Source: Acidimicrobiaceae bacterium
GTDB taxonomy: Bacteria; Actinomycetota; Acidimicrobiia; Acidimicrobiales; Aldehydirespiratoraceae
DNA length: 64,000 bases
NCBI GenBank assembly: GCA_009845995.1
Contig: VXYK01000035.1
Span: 62,001 to 126,000 of the forward strand
Direction: 5' to 3'
The notes under the pieces were generated by a model that did not search any database, was not told the DNA's origin, and was given only the letters and a program-made list of their open reading frames with translations. A program made the position numbers and the translations under genes. Below are positions 42,749 to 49,491 of the stretch, in pieces. Positions within the stretch are counted from its first letter, which is position 1. The number at the start of each line of letters is the position of its first letter.

Positions 42749-43419
42749 CTGACGCCGCTTTCGTTGCGAGCCGCCTGTCGCAGGTACGCGAGCGCCTCTC
42801 TGCGGTGAACGGCGAGCACGTACGAGTTGTGGCAGTTACCAAGGGCCATGCCACCGACACCGTTGCAGCCGCTATCGCCGCTGGTTGTACCGACATTGGC
42901 GAAAGCTACGCACAGGAGTTGTTGCACAAGAATCGAGCGTTGCTGGCGGACTGTCTGAATCGTCCTCAGGTGCATTTCGTCGGAGGTCTGCAACGCAACA
43001 AGATTCGCAAGCTGACTTCTATTGTCGATGTGTGGCAATCCGTCGACCGTCTCGACCTCGGCGAGGAACTAGCGCGACGATCTCCTCGAGCCCGGGTGTT
43101 GGTGCAGGTTGACCTTTCAGGCGAACAGACCAAACGAGGCTGCTCCGCGGCGACAGCCCCCGACTTGGTCGCCCGATTGACCGACCTTGAACTCAACGTG
43201 ATCGGGCTGATGGGCATAGGACCGACAGGGGCACCGGAGAAAGCCCGCCCGGGTTTTGCAATGCTTCGCGGGTTAGTGGATCGACTAGGTCTGGCAGAGT
43301 GCTCTATGGGGATGACCGCAGACTTGGAGATCGCGGTTCAAGAAGGTTCGACAATGGTCCGGATCGGGACGTATCTGTTCGGCCCGCGGCCTCCAAGACA
43401 ACAGAAAATCGAGCGATGA
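42745..43419 (+). CDS. yggS: YggS family PLP homeostasis protein (PLPBP)
   Basis: 224 residues. Alanine-racemase-like TIM barrel that binds PLP but has no known catalytic activity. The PLP lysine is in VVAVTKGHATDTV, then IGESYAQELLHK, VHFVGGLQRNKIRKL (the usual is HFIGxLQxNK), VDLSGEQTKRGC, and SMGMTADLEIAVQEGSTMVRIG, shown here split as MGMTADLEIAVQEGSTMV. The ATG at 42745 overlaps the pgeF stop and is preceded by GGAGAAGAG, so upstream in-frame starts are not used. It is followed by a 36-codon ORF and sepF. Confidence 0.93.
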   Translation: MTDAAFVASRLSQVRERLSAVNGEHVRVVAVTKGHATDTVAAAIAAGCTDIGESYAQELLHKNRALLADCLNRPQVHFVGGLQRNKIRKLTSIVDVWQSVDRLDLGEELARRSPRARVLVQVDLSGEQTKRGCSAATAPDLVARLTDLELNVIGLMGIGPTGAPEKARPGFAMLRGLVDRLGLAECSMGMTADLEIAVQEGSTMVRIGTYLFGPRPPRQQKIER

Positions 43420-43526
43420 CGAGTCTGTTGCCCAATGGCCTGAGCTACGCGAGAGTGCTTTATCAGTTGAGGTTGCCCACCGGTGGTCGTCGTAGCGCTA
43501 CATTTGGACCTGAAGGCAGGTGTTGA
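43416..43526 (+). CDS. Possible 36-residue leader or small protein between yggS and sepF
   Basis: A short ORF begins in the yggS stop (ATGA at 43416) and ends with TGA 43524-43526, three bases before the sepF ATG at 43529. Its product (TSLLPNGLSYARVLYQLRLP, then TGGRRSATFGPEGRC) is basic and matches nothing recognised. The exact nesting between two genes suggests it could pass ribosomes from yggS to sepF by translational coupling. It could equally be a chance frame. No independent evidence of expression is available from sequence. Confidence 0.35.
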   Translation: MTSLLPNGLSYARVLYQLRLPTGGRRSATFGPEGRC

Positions 43527-43528
43527 GC

Positions 43529-44122
43529 ATGTTGAAAAAAGCACTGTTTTATCTTGGGCTCGGATCAGACGAGGAATACGAGCATTACGACGATCGGGTG
43601 ACGGGCGGCGCGTATCCACCTGGGGGAGAGGCGATCACCGGCGCCGCGGCGACAAGACACGACTTGAGGCAGGGTCCTGGCAGCGCAACAGTGCGTCCGA
43701 TCATGCCTTCGGATTCCGTGGGCCAGCCCGTACGCCCAGTGGCTCCGGTCGATCCCGCGTACACGGAGGCGGACGCGGATGGGCGGGCTCAAGCGGCGGC
43801 CGGAGCGTCTGCAGTTCGGATCGTCGATGATCCCCCGACCAGGCCATCGACAACGAACCCTCATTCGGCCTCCCCGACAATCTTCGAAGAGGCTCCGCGG
43901 TTAGGTGAGCGGTTGAAAGCAGGCCAGCCTGTGATCATGAACCTGCAGAACGCCGAGCGGAACACTCGACGCCGGCTTCTCGACTTCGCTAGCGGAGCTT
44001 GCTACGCCCTCGAAGGAAGGATGGAGCGGGTTGCCGAGCAGGTGTTTCTCATCACGCCACCCGAGCCTAGGGTGCGCCCGACCGTTGAGACCTCCCCCGA
44101 TGACGAGAGCTACAACCACTAA
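43529..44122 (+). CDS. sepF: Cell division protein SepF
   Basis: 197 residues. N-terminal amphipathic membrane-targeting segment (LKKALFYLGLGSDEEYEHYD), a long acidic Pro/Ala-rich linker, and the C-terminal SepF core (RLKAGQPVIMNLQNAERNT, RRRLLDFASGACYALEG, VFLITPPE), which polymerises and binds the FtsZ tail. In Actinobacteria, which lack FtsA, SepF is the FtsZ membrane anchor. The start at 43529 is chosen because GAAGGCAGG lies 8 bp before it; GTG 43520 would add three residues. yggT, often next, is absent and the repeat copy D follows. Confidence 0.93.
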   Translation: MLKKALFYLGLGSDEEYEHYDDRVTGGAYPPGGEAITGAAATRHDLRQGPGSATVRPIMPSDSVGQPVRPVAPVDPAYTEADADGRAQAAAGASAVRIVDDPPTRPSTTNPHSASPTIFEEAPRLGERLKAGQPVIMNLQNAERNTRRRLLDFASGACYALEGRMERVAEQVFLITPPEPRVRPTVETSPDDESYNH

Positions 44123-44123
44123 A

Positions 44124-44256
44124 GCGGGCGCAAATTGGCTAGCCTTCGAGTTGCAGCCCGTTGTTCCCCGCTCTTGGTTCGCTTCGCTCCACCCCCCGCT
44201 CTTGTTCGCTGCGCTCACCGGCCGCTCGGGCGCGGGCCGGGCCGCTCGGGCCTCTT
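44124..44256 (+). repeat. Intergenic repeat, copy D (internal duplication)
   Basis: About 133 bp downstream of sepF. Left part GCGGGCGCAAATTGG resembles the left end of copies A and B. 44141-44189 matches copy A (4134-4182) at 47 of 49. The 22-23 bp unit CCCGCTCTTG(G)TTCGCT... occurs twice (44167-44189 and 44195-44216). It ends GGGCCGCTCGGGCCTCTTAG. The remaining 44257-44384, before the divIVA-like gene, has no gene and no clear promoter, only a possible TACAAT -10 near 44371. Confidence 0.8.
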
Positions 44257-44384
44257 AGCAGCCAACCCTGTTCAACTACCAACGAACCAGAGGCTGTGTT
44301 CTCTGGTGGTGCAGGCGCTTCGCGTCGCCAAGGTTGCAGGTAGCGTCCCCGATTCGAGGATCCCCCTGTTCTACAATTCCGAGC

Positions 44385-45539
44385 ATGGACGATTTGTCTT
44401 CCCTTCTACAGGTCAGGTTTCGCGAGAGTTGGCGGGGCTACGACCCCGATGAGGTGGATGCGTACGTTGACCAGGTCAGCAACGCGATTTCGCGGGCGCA
44501 AGAAGAACTGGCCTCTCTCGCTGAGCAGGTCGAGGTCGGCGCACCCAGCTCTGACGACCGCAGCGATTCTGAGGTTGAAACTTCGGCAACCGACTTTGAA
44601 CAGACGACTGAAGCGCTTGCCCAAACGCTTGCTTCAGCCCAAGACGCTGCCGACGAGTTGATTGCCGAAGCTCGTGAACAAGCCGAACAAATCGTCACTA
44701 CGGCCGAGAGCCAGGCCGAGGCCACAATCGCCGGCGTGCATGCGGATGCAGTACAGATTCGTAGCGAAGCTGACGAGTACGCCGAATCGACCTATGCCAA
44801 CGCCGAGAAACTTGCAAAAGAGCGGGAAGCTGCGGCGGCGATCGAAGAGAGGAAAAAGTATGAGTCGGAGATTTCCGAACTGACCGCGCAACGGGCCCAG
44901 CTCGCAGAGGATCTCGAACTTCTTGAGCGGCACGTGGTTGAACAACGCCAAGAGATCGAGAGGTCGTTGTCGAAGCTGACCGATCTCGTCATGTCACCGG
45001 AGACCTTCCGAATTGAATCTGCGCCGTCCACTGAAGTTGCTGAATCCAAACCTGACGGTGACGGTCGGGATGAGATGGGAGTCCTTGAGGTCGAAGACGA
45101 CTCGGACCGCAGCGTCGAAGCCGAACCCGATGGTGTTATCGGTCTGGACGCGGCAGCCGTGTTTGATGATGAGATCGACTCGCTGCAGGTCGACGAACCA
45201 CTCAAGATTGCAGGCGAAGATTCTGTCGCTTCAACCGATTCCGCGAATCGCCAGCCGCGGTTCGTTACTGCTGCAGACTTGGAGGAACAGCGGTCGATCG
45301 ACGAACCAACCGTGCAAGACGAACAGATTGACAGTGGTCCAACCATGTCTCAGCTGTTCGGTGAGGAAGAGCTTCCGCAAGCGGTCGCAGCGGGGCGCGA
45401 CGAGGAACCGTTCCTGGCTCAGCTTCGAGAAGCGGCTTCGCGAGACAATATGCGAATAGACAGCGATGACGCCCTATCAGCGTTCTTCAATCAGGATGAG
45501 GACCAGAGAAGGTCTCCCTGGTTCTTGGGCGGCCGCTGA
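44385..45539 (+). CDS. DivIVA/Wag31-like coiled-coil protein
   Basis: 384 residues. The N-terminal lipid-binding DivIVA domain is shown by VRFRESWRGYDPDEVDAYVD, written in the family as F....GYD..EVD.(F/Y)(L/V). Residues about 60-210 are a long coiled coil rich in Ala/Glu (ADELIAEAREQAEQIVTTAE), and the C-terminal 170 residues are acidic and probably disordered, closing with a basic RRSPWFLGGR. DivIVA proteins mark curved membrane at poles or septa and recruit wall synthesis. It is longer and more acidic than Wag31, so the exact role (Wag31 versus a SepIVA-like paralogue) is open. The ATG at 44385 is chosen because the DivIVA helix begins there. Confidence 0.82.
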   Translation: MDDLSSLLQVRFRESWRGYDPDEVDAYVDQVSNAISRAQEELASLAEQVEVGAPSSDDRSDSEVETSATDFEQTTEALAQTLASAQDAADELIAEAREQAEQIVTTAESQAEATIAGVHADAVQIRSEADEYAESTYANAEKLAKEREAAAAIEERKKYESEISELTAQRAQLAEDLELLERHVVEQRQEIERSLSKLTDLVMSPETFRIESAPSTEVAESKPDGDGRDEMGVLEVEDDSDRSVEAEPDGVIGLDAAAVFDDEIDSLQVDEPLKIAGEDSVASTDSANRQPRFVTAADLEEQRSIDEPTVQDEQIDSGPTMSQLFGEEELPQAVAAGRDEEPFLAQLREAASRDNMRIDSDDALSAFFNQDEDQRRSPWFLGGR

Positions 45540-45620
45540 TCTCGTCAACCCGCGGATCCGCTAAACTGCGGCCTGACTGAGGCGGTCATGCGTCGGTCAC
45601 AGGTGTGAAGGACCGGCAGT

Positions 45621-46265
45621 ATGGCCACGAAAAAGAAGAGTTCGGCAAGCGCGGCGAGAAAGAATGTCGCGAAGAAGGCTCCAGCGAAGAAGGCTCCTGC
45701 CAAGAAGGCTGCTGTTAAGAAGGCCGCGGCGATGAAGAGCACCGCCAAGAAGGCTCCAGCGAAGAAGGCTGTCGCGAAGAAGGCACCAGCCAAGAAACGG
45801 GCGGTCAAGAAGGCCGCGGCGATGAAGAGCACCGCCAAGAAGGCTCCAGCGAAGAAGGCTCCTGCCAAGAAGCGGGCGGTCAAGAAGTCACCGTTCGGAA
45901 AGAAATTCAATGAAGAGATGAAGAAGCGACTCCTCGCCGAGCGGGCCAAGTACCTTCACTCCGAAGAGATCTATCGTGCCGAAGCAGAGGCGCTCATCGA
46001 GGGGCGCGAACCCGGTGACGTGCAGTTCGACGAAGAGAGCGGCGAAGGTGACACGCTAGCGGTGGAGCGTGAACGCGATCTCGCGCTGTCGGCTCAGGCA
46101 AGAGTTGCCGTCGATCAGATAGACGCCGCATTAGACCGAATTGCGGCCGGTACCTATGGTATTTGCGTAGTTTCCGGTCTGCGCATTCCCCAGGAACGTC
46201 TCCGCGCGATCCCCTGGGCGGCGGAACGTGTCGAATACAAAGTCGGCAGCCTTCAGCGACGATGA
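45621..46265 (+). CDS. DksA/TraR-type protein with histone-H1-like Lys/Ala tail
   Basis: 214 residues in two parts. Residues 1-90 are almost only Lys, Ala and Pro in [13 protein letters not shown] repeats, like histone H1 and bacterial Hc1/HupB tails that coat DNA. Residues 95-214 resemble DksA/TraR: an acidic helical hairpin ([20 protein letters not shown] ... [19 protein letters not shown]) then [20 protein letters not shown]. Only one Cys of the C4 zinc finger remains, so zinc binding is doubtful. It could bind DNA and RNA polymerase together. The gene follows divIVA by 81 bp and precedes an RluD-type gene; lspA, often found between them, is missing. Confidence 0.8.
   Translation: MATKKKSSASAARKNVAKKAPAKKAPAKKAAVKKAAAMKSTAKKAPAKKAVAKKAPAKKRAVKKAAAMKSTAKKAPAKKAPAKKRAVKKSPFGKKFNEEMKKRLLAERAKYLHSEEIYRAEAEALIEGREPGDVQFDEESGEGDTLAVERERDLALSAQARVAVDQIDAALDRIAAGTYGICVVSGLRIPQERLRAIPWAAERVEYKVGSLQRR
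45717..45860 (+). repeat. Internal 90-bp-period repeat in the DksA-like gene
   Basis: The 54-bp stretch 45717-45770 (begins AAGAAGGCCGCGGCGATGAA) recurs identically at 45807-45860, period 90 bp = 30 codons. It lies within shorter 15-21 bp AAGAAGGCTCC-type units. In-frame expansion or contraction of the Lys/Ala tail between strains is likely. Confidence 0.85.
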
Positions 46266-46284
46266 CTCGAGCGGGCGAGCCGCG

Positions 46285-47214
46285 TTGAGCAATGAGCGTG
46301 CGCTGAGCGAGGAGATTCCTTTCGCGTTGGCAGATGAACGGCTTGATCGCGTTGTTGCACTCATGGCCGAGGTGAGCCGGTCGGTCGCCGCACGAATGAT
46401 CGATGAGGGCGCTGTGACGATCGACGGAGTGGTCGCGACTTCAGGCTCAGCCCGTGTCGAGACTGGTTCCACAATCGAAGCATTGGTCCCTGTACCGACG
46501 GACCCTCGACCAACTGCCGACCCCGCGGTGGAATTCCGCGTTGTGTATGAAGACCCGCACATCCTCGTGGTCGACAAGCCAGCGGACCTTGTAGTCCATC
46601 TGGGCGCGGGACACAAAGATCGCACGCTCGTCAATGGTCTGCTTTCCCGCTATCCAGAAATCGCCTCAGTAGGAGAACCCCACAGACCGGGGATCGTCCA
46701 TCGGCTTGATCGAACGACCTCGGGTCTGCTTGTCGTCGCGCGCACTTCTGAGGCCTACGGCCAACTCGTCGTCCAGATGTCAGCCCACGAGCCCGAACGG
46801 GTCTATCAAGCGCTTGCCTGGGGTCACCTTGAAGCTGACCGAGGCACGATCGACGCTCCTATCGGGCGTTCACCGCGACACCCGACCCGGATGGCGGTGA
46901 TTGACCGCGGACGCCCGGCACGGACCCACTATGAGGTCGTGGAGCGATTCGCCGAACCTCGTGAGACGTCACTGCTGGAGTGTCGCCTCGAAACGGGACG
47001 CACCCACCAGATTCGGGTACATCTGAAAGCAATCGGCCACCCGGTAGTGGGGGATCGCGCCTACGACGGGCATCGACCCGGTATTGAGTTGGATCGACCC
47101 TTTCTGCATGCCTGTGCACTTCGATTCCGTCACCCGGTCACCGACGAGAGGGTCGAGTTGGAGTCGCCTCTGGCGGCCGATCTTGTCGGTACGTTGCAGC
47201 TCTGCTCGGGCTAG
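46285..47214 (+). CDS. rluD: RluD-family 23S rRNA pseudouridine synthase
   Basis: About 309 residues. N-terminal S4 RNA-binding domain (ERLDRVVALMAEVSRSVAAR, EGAVTIDGVVATSG) and the RluA/RluD catalytic domain with VVYEDPHILVVDKPADLVVH. The active Asp is in PGIVHRLDRTTSGLLVVART, and the C-terminal signature is ETGRTHQIRVHLKAIGHPVVGD, given here as two parts. It isomerises uridines in 23S rRNA. The start is uncertain: TTG 46285 avoids overlap, while GTG 46228 overlaps the DksA-like gene by 38 bp. The stop shares CTAG with the convergent Rrf2 gene. Confidence 0.9.
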   Translation: MSNERALSEEIPFALADERLDRVVALMAEVSRSVAARMIDEGAVTIDGVVATSGSARVETGSTIEALVPVPTDPRPTADPAVEFRVVYEDPHILVVDKPADLVVHLGAGHKDRTLVNGLLSRYPEIASVGEPHRPGIVHRLDRTTSGLLVVARTSEAYGQLVVQMSAHEPERVYQALAWGHLEADRGTIDAPIGRSPRHPTRMAVIDRGRPARTHYEVVERFAEPRETSLLECRLETGRTHQIRVHLKAIGHPVVGDRAYDGHRPGIELDRPFLHACALRFRHPVTDERVELESPLAADLVGTLQLCSG

Positions 47215-47657
47215 AAGTCCTCGGCAGCGGGCCAAGGAGCCTCACCCCGCGACATCGCGGCAATGTCAGCCAAAGTGAACGAATCCAAGAAGTCACGCAT
47301 GTGCGAACCAGCCGCACCCCAGATGCTCAGCAGAACGCACTGTCCCTCGTGATCGCAGGCTCCGTCGGTGTGAGGTTCGGAGAAATCACCTGCGGTGATC
47401 GGTCCATCAACGGCTCGAACAATCTCCGACAGCCGAATCTCGCTTGGATCGCGGGTCAACACGTACCCGCCGCCGACGCCTCGCTTCGAGCGCACGATCC
47501 CAGCCCCCTTGACCGCGAGCAGAATCTGTTCAAGGTAAGGCTGCGGGAGAGCGGTTCGTTCGGCGATCTCGCGGACCGAAGTAGGGGCGTCCTCGGTATG
47601 CAGCGCCAAAGAGAGCAGCGCGCGAGCGGCGTAGTCACCTCTAGTCGAGACTCTCAT
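47211..47657 (-). CDS. Rrf2 family transcriptional regulator
   Basis: 148 residues. N-terminal winged helix (RVSTRGDYAARALLSLA, SVREIAERTALPQPYLEQIL, GIVRSKRGVGGGYVLTRDP) is characteristic of Rrf2/IscR/CymR. The cluster-binding loop has Cys-x5-Cys (CDHEGQC), but the third Cys expected a few residues later is replaced (VLLSIWGAAG), so Fe-S ligation, if any, would differ from IscR. The likely target is sulfur or Fe-S metabolism, or redox control, though no such genes are adjacent. The frame is open upstream to 47948, but the family start is the ATG at 47657. It diverges from the phosphatase-superfamily gene. Confidence 0.88.
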   Translation of the reverse strand: MRVSTRGDYAARALLSLALHTEDAPTSVREIAERTALPQPYLEQILLAVKGAGIVRSKRGVGGGYVLTRDPSEIRLSEIVRAVDGPITAGDFSEPHTDGACDHEGQCVLLSIWGAAGSHMRDFLDSFTLADIAAMSRGEAPWPAAEDF

Positions 47658-47704
47658 TCCCCAGAGCCTACGTGAACCTCGCGGTCGTGGTAAGACTTGG
47701 GCGA

Positions 47705-48808
47705 ATGCACGAGCCCGAACCGATGATGCCCGCCTTCGGCGGAGGATGCATAGCGGACCTTGTACCGGCGCTTCTTGAGCGAACGCTTCCAGCCGATTCA
47801 TTGCTCGATGAAGCGATTCTCGACAGCAACGCCGTGGTGATGCTGCTCCTTGATGGGCTTGGCTGGAATCAATTGCAGCAGCGGGCTCATTTGGCGCCGA
47901 CGTTGATGTCGATGACACAACGAACCGCCACGACAGTGGCTCCGTCAACTACCGCCACCGCGCTCACCTCCCTGGTGACAGGTAGCGCGCCGGGTCGCCA
48001 TGGGGTGGTCGGATATCGGATTCACGTGAACGGAGAAGTGCTGAACACCCTGCGTTGGAGCACACCAAGCGGCGATGCTCGAAAGCGAATACTCCCGAGC
48101 GAGTTTCAACTTGAGCCGGCATTCTGCGGACAACGACCGGTGGTGGTGCAAAACGCCGAGTTCGGACACAGCGGGTTCACGATGGCGCATCTCGCCGACG
48201 TGCGCCACCGCGGCTGGCAGACAATGCCGGCGATTGCAGTGGAGGTGCGCCAAGCCATTGCCGACGGAGAGCCGTTCGTCTATGCCTACTACGACGGGAT
48301 CGACAAGACCGCTCACCTTCGTGGATTCGGTGAGTTCTACGACGCAGAGTTGGTTGCCTGCGACAATATGGTGGCCGATCTGATGATGGCGTTACCACGT
48401 GGCACAGCCATCGTCGTGACGGCGGACCACGGATTGGTCGACTGTCTCGGCAATGCCACCGCACTTGCCCCCGAGGTGACAGAACATGTCCGCAGTCAAA
48501 GCGGAGAAGCTCGATTTCGATGGCTTCATTCCGAACCGGGTCGGCAACGGCAACTTCTGACCGCCGCGGTGTCATCGCACTCTGATCGCGCCTGGGTGTA
48601 CGGAGTGGAGGAGATGATCGATGAGGGGTGGTTCGGTCCCGAAGTGACAGATGCTGCCCGCTCAAGGCTCGGGGACGTGGCCCTAGTAGCCAAAGATCGT
48701 TGGTATTTCACCGATCCAGCCGATAGCCCCAGGATCGAACTGGTCGGTCGCCATGGTTCGCTGACACCAGATGAGATGCTCATTCCGGTCCTAACCTTTA
48801 CGAGTTGA
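47705..48808 (+). CDS. Alkaline-phosphatase-superfamily nucleotide pyrophosphatase/phosphodiesterase
   Basis: 367 residues. Metal and nucleophile motifs of the superfamily: LLLDGLGWNQL (first Asp), the Thr nucleophile in APSTTATALTSLVTGSAPG, YYDGIDKTAHLRG (Asp/His), VVTADHGLVD (Asp-His), and HGSLTPDEMLIPVL at the end. It belongs to the NPP/PglZ-like group that hydrolyses phosphodiesters or pyrophosphates. There is no signal peptide, so it is probably cytoplasmic. The ATG at 47705 is preferred to 47672, which would overlap the Rrf2 promoter. The substrate is unknown. bpa follows after 30 bp. Confidence 0.85.
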   Translation: MHEPEPMMPAFGGGCIADLVPALLERTLPADSLLDEAILDSNAVVMLLLDGLGWNQLQQRAHLAPTLMSMTQRTATTVAPSTTATALTSLVTGSAPGRHGVVGYRIHVNGEVLNTLRWSTPSGDARKRILPSEFQLEPAFCGQRPVVVQNAEFGHSGFTMAHLADVRHRGWQTMPAIAVEVRQAIADGEPFVYAYYDGIDKTAHLRGFGEFYDAELVACDNMVADLMMALPRGTAIVVTADHGLVDCLGNATALAPEVTEHVRSQSGEARFRWLHSEPGRQRQLLTAAVSSHSDRAWVYGVEEMIDEGWFGPEVTDAARSRLGDVALVAKDRWYFTDPADSPRIELVGRHGSLTPDEMLIPVLTFTS

Positions 48809-48838
48809 CACTCGACCATCTGACCAAGGAGCACAGTA

Positions 48839-49351
48839 TTGTCCGACCCCCAGAAACACTCTGATAATCCTGGCGAGACTCCGGAACTGCTTGAGCGCCC
48901 TGAAGTTCTCGATGCAGAAGATTCCGAGGAGAAGATAGAGGAGACGATCGATCACCCAGCCAAGGTGATGCGCATCGGCACCATGATGAAACAGCTGCTC
49001 GACGAGGTCCGTGCAACTGACCTAGACGAACCCAGCCGGGACCGCCTGCGAGACATCTACGAAACATCTATTGCTGAACTCGGCGTGGCGCTGTCTGCGG
49101 ATCTCCGCGAGGAACTAGGCCGACTTGCACTGCCTTTCGGCAGTGATGACACACCCTCGGGTGCCGAACTGCAGATCGCCAAAGCGCAACTTGTCGGCTG
49201 GCTCGAAGGGCTTGTCCAAGGGATGCAGGCGATGTTGTTTGCCCAGCAAATGGCGGCGCAGCAGCAACTCCAATCGATGCGGGGGCAGATCGGCCCCCCG
49301 CAAAGCGATCATTCCTCCACCAGCGACGAGCGTCCCGGAACCTATCTGTGA
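48839..49351 (+). CDS. bpa: Bacterial proteasome activator Bpa (PafE)
   Basis: 170 residues of the DUF2587/Bpa family. Bpa forms a ring that opens the 20S proteasome without ATP. The core (HPAKVMRIGTMMKQLLDEVR, LREELGRLALPF, AQLVGWLEGLVQGMQAMLF) is a four-helix bundle with Gln/Met-rich helix ends. The C-terminus is RPGTYL; Mycobacterium Bpa ends GQYL, the tail that docks between proteasome alpha subunits, so Tyr-Leu is kept. This implies a proteasome elsewhere in the genome. The start is TTG at 48839 with AAGGAG 7 bp upstream. No proteasome gene lies in the window. Confidence 0.9.
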   Translation: MSDPQKHSDNPGETPELLERPEVLDAEDSEEKIEETIDHPAKVMRIGTMMKQLLDEVRATDLDEPSRDRLRDIYETSIAELGVALSADLREELGRLALPFGSDDTPSGAELQIAKAQLVGWLEGLVQGMQAMLFAQQMAAQQQLQSMRGQIGPPQSDHSSTSDERPGTYL

Positions 49352-49491
49352 TCTATGGTGCCGACGTCACGTCACTGTGCAATGTCTGATCGAGTATGGA
49401 CGTAACCGGTAGTGGAGGGTAGGTTCCAAATAACAAATATGTGATCCTGATCCTTCAGCATTAGATCCTTCAGCTTCGAAAAGGAGTCCGC
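49352..49491. promoter_or_regulatory. Leader region of dnaE with tandem duplication and strong ribosome site
   Basis: 140 bp between bpa and dnaE. GATCCTTCAGC occurs at 49449-49459 and 49464-49474 (period 15). AAAAGGAG at about 49479-49486 precedes the TTG start of dnaE at 49492 and sets it clearly. The AT-rich stretch AAATAACAAATATGTGATCC just before may hold a promoter, with no confident -35/-10 pair. Confidence 0.6.

Noticed and set aside
45621..45890. Stand-alone histone-like protein from the Lys/Ala repeat alone
   Set aside because: The frame continues without interruption into a DksA-like domain, so it is one fused protein.
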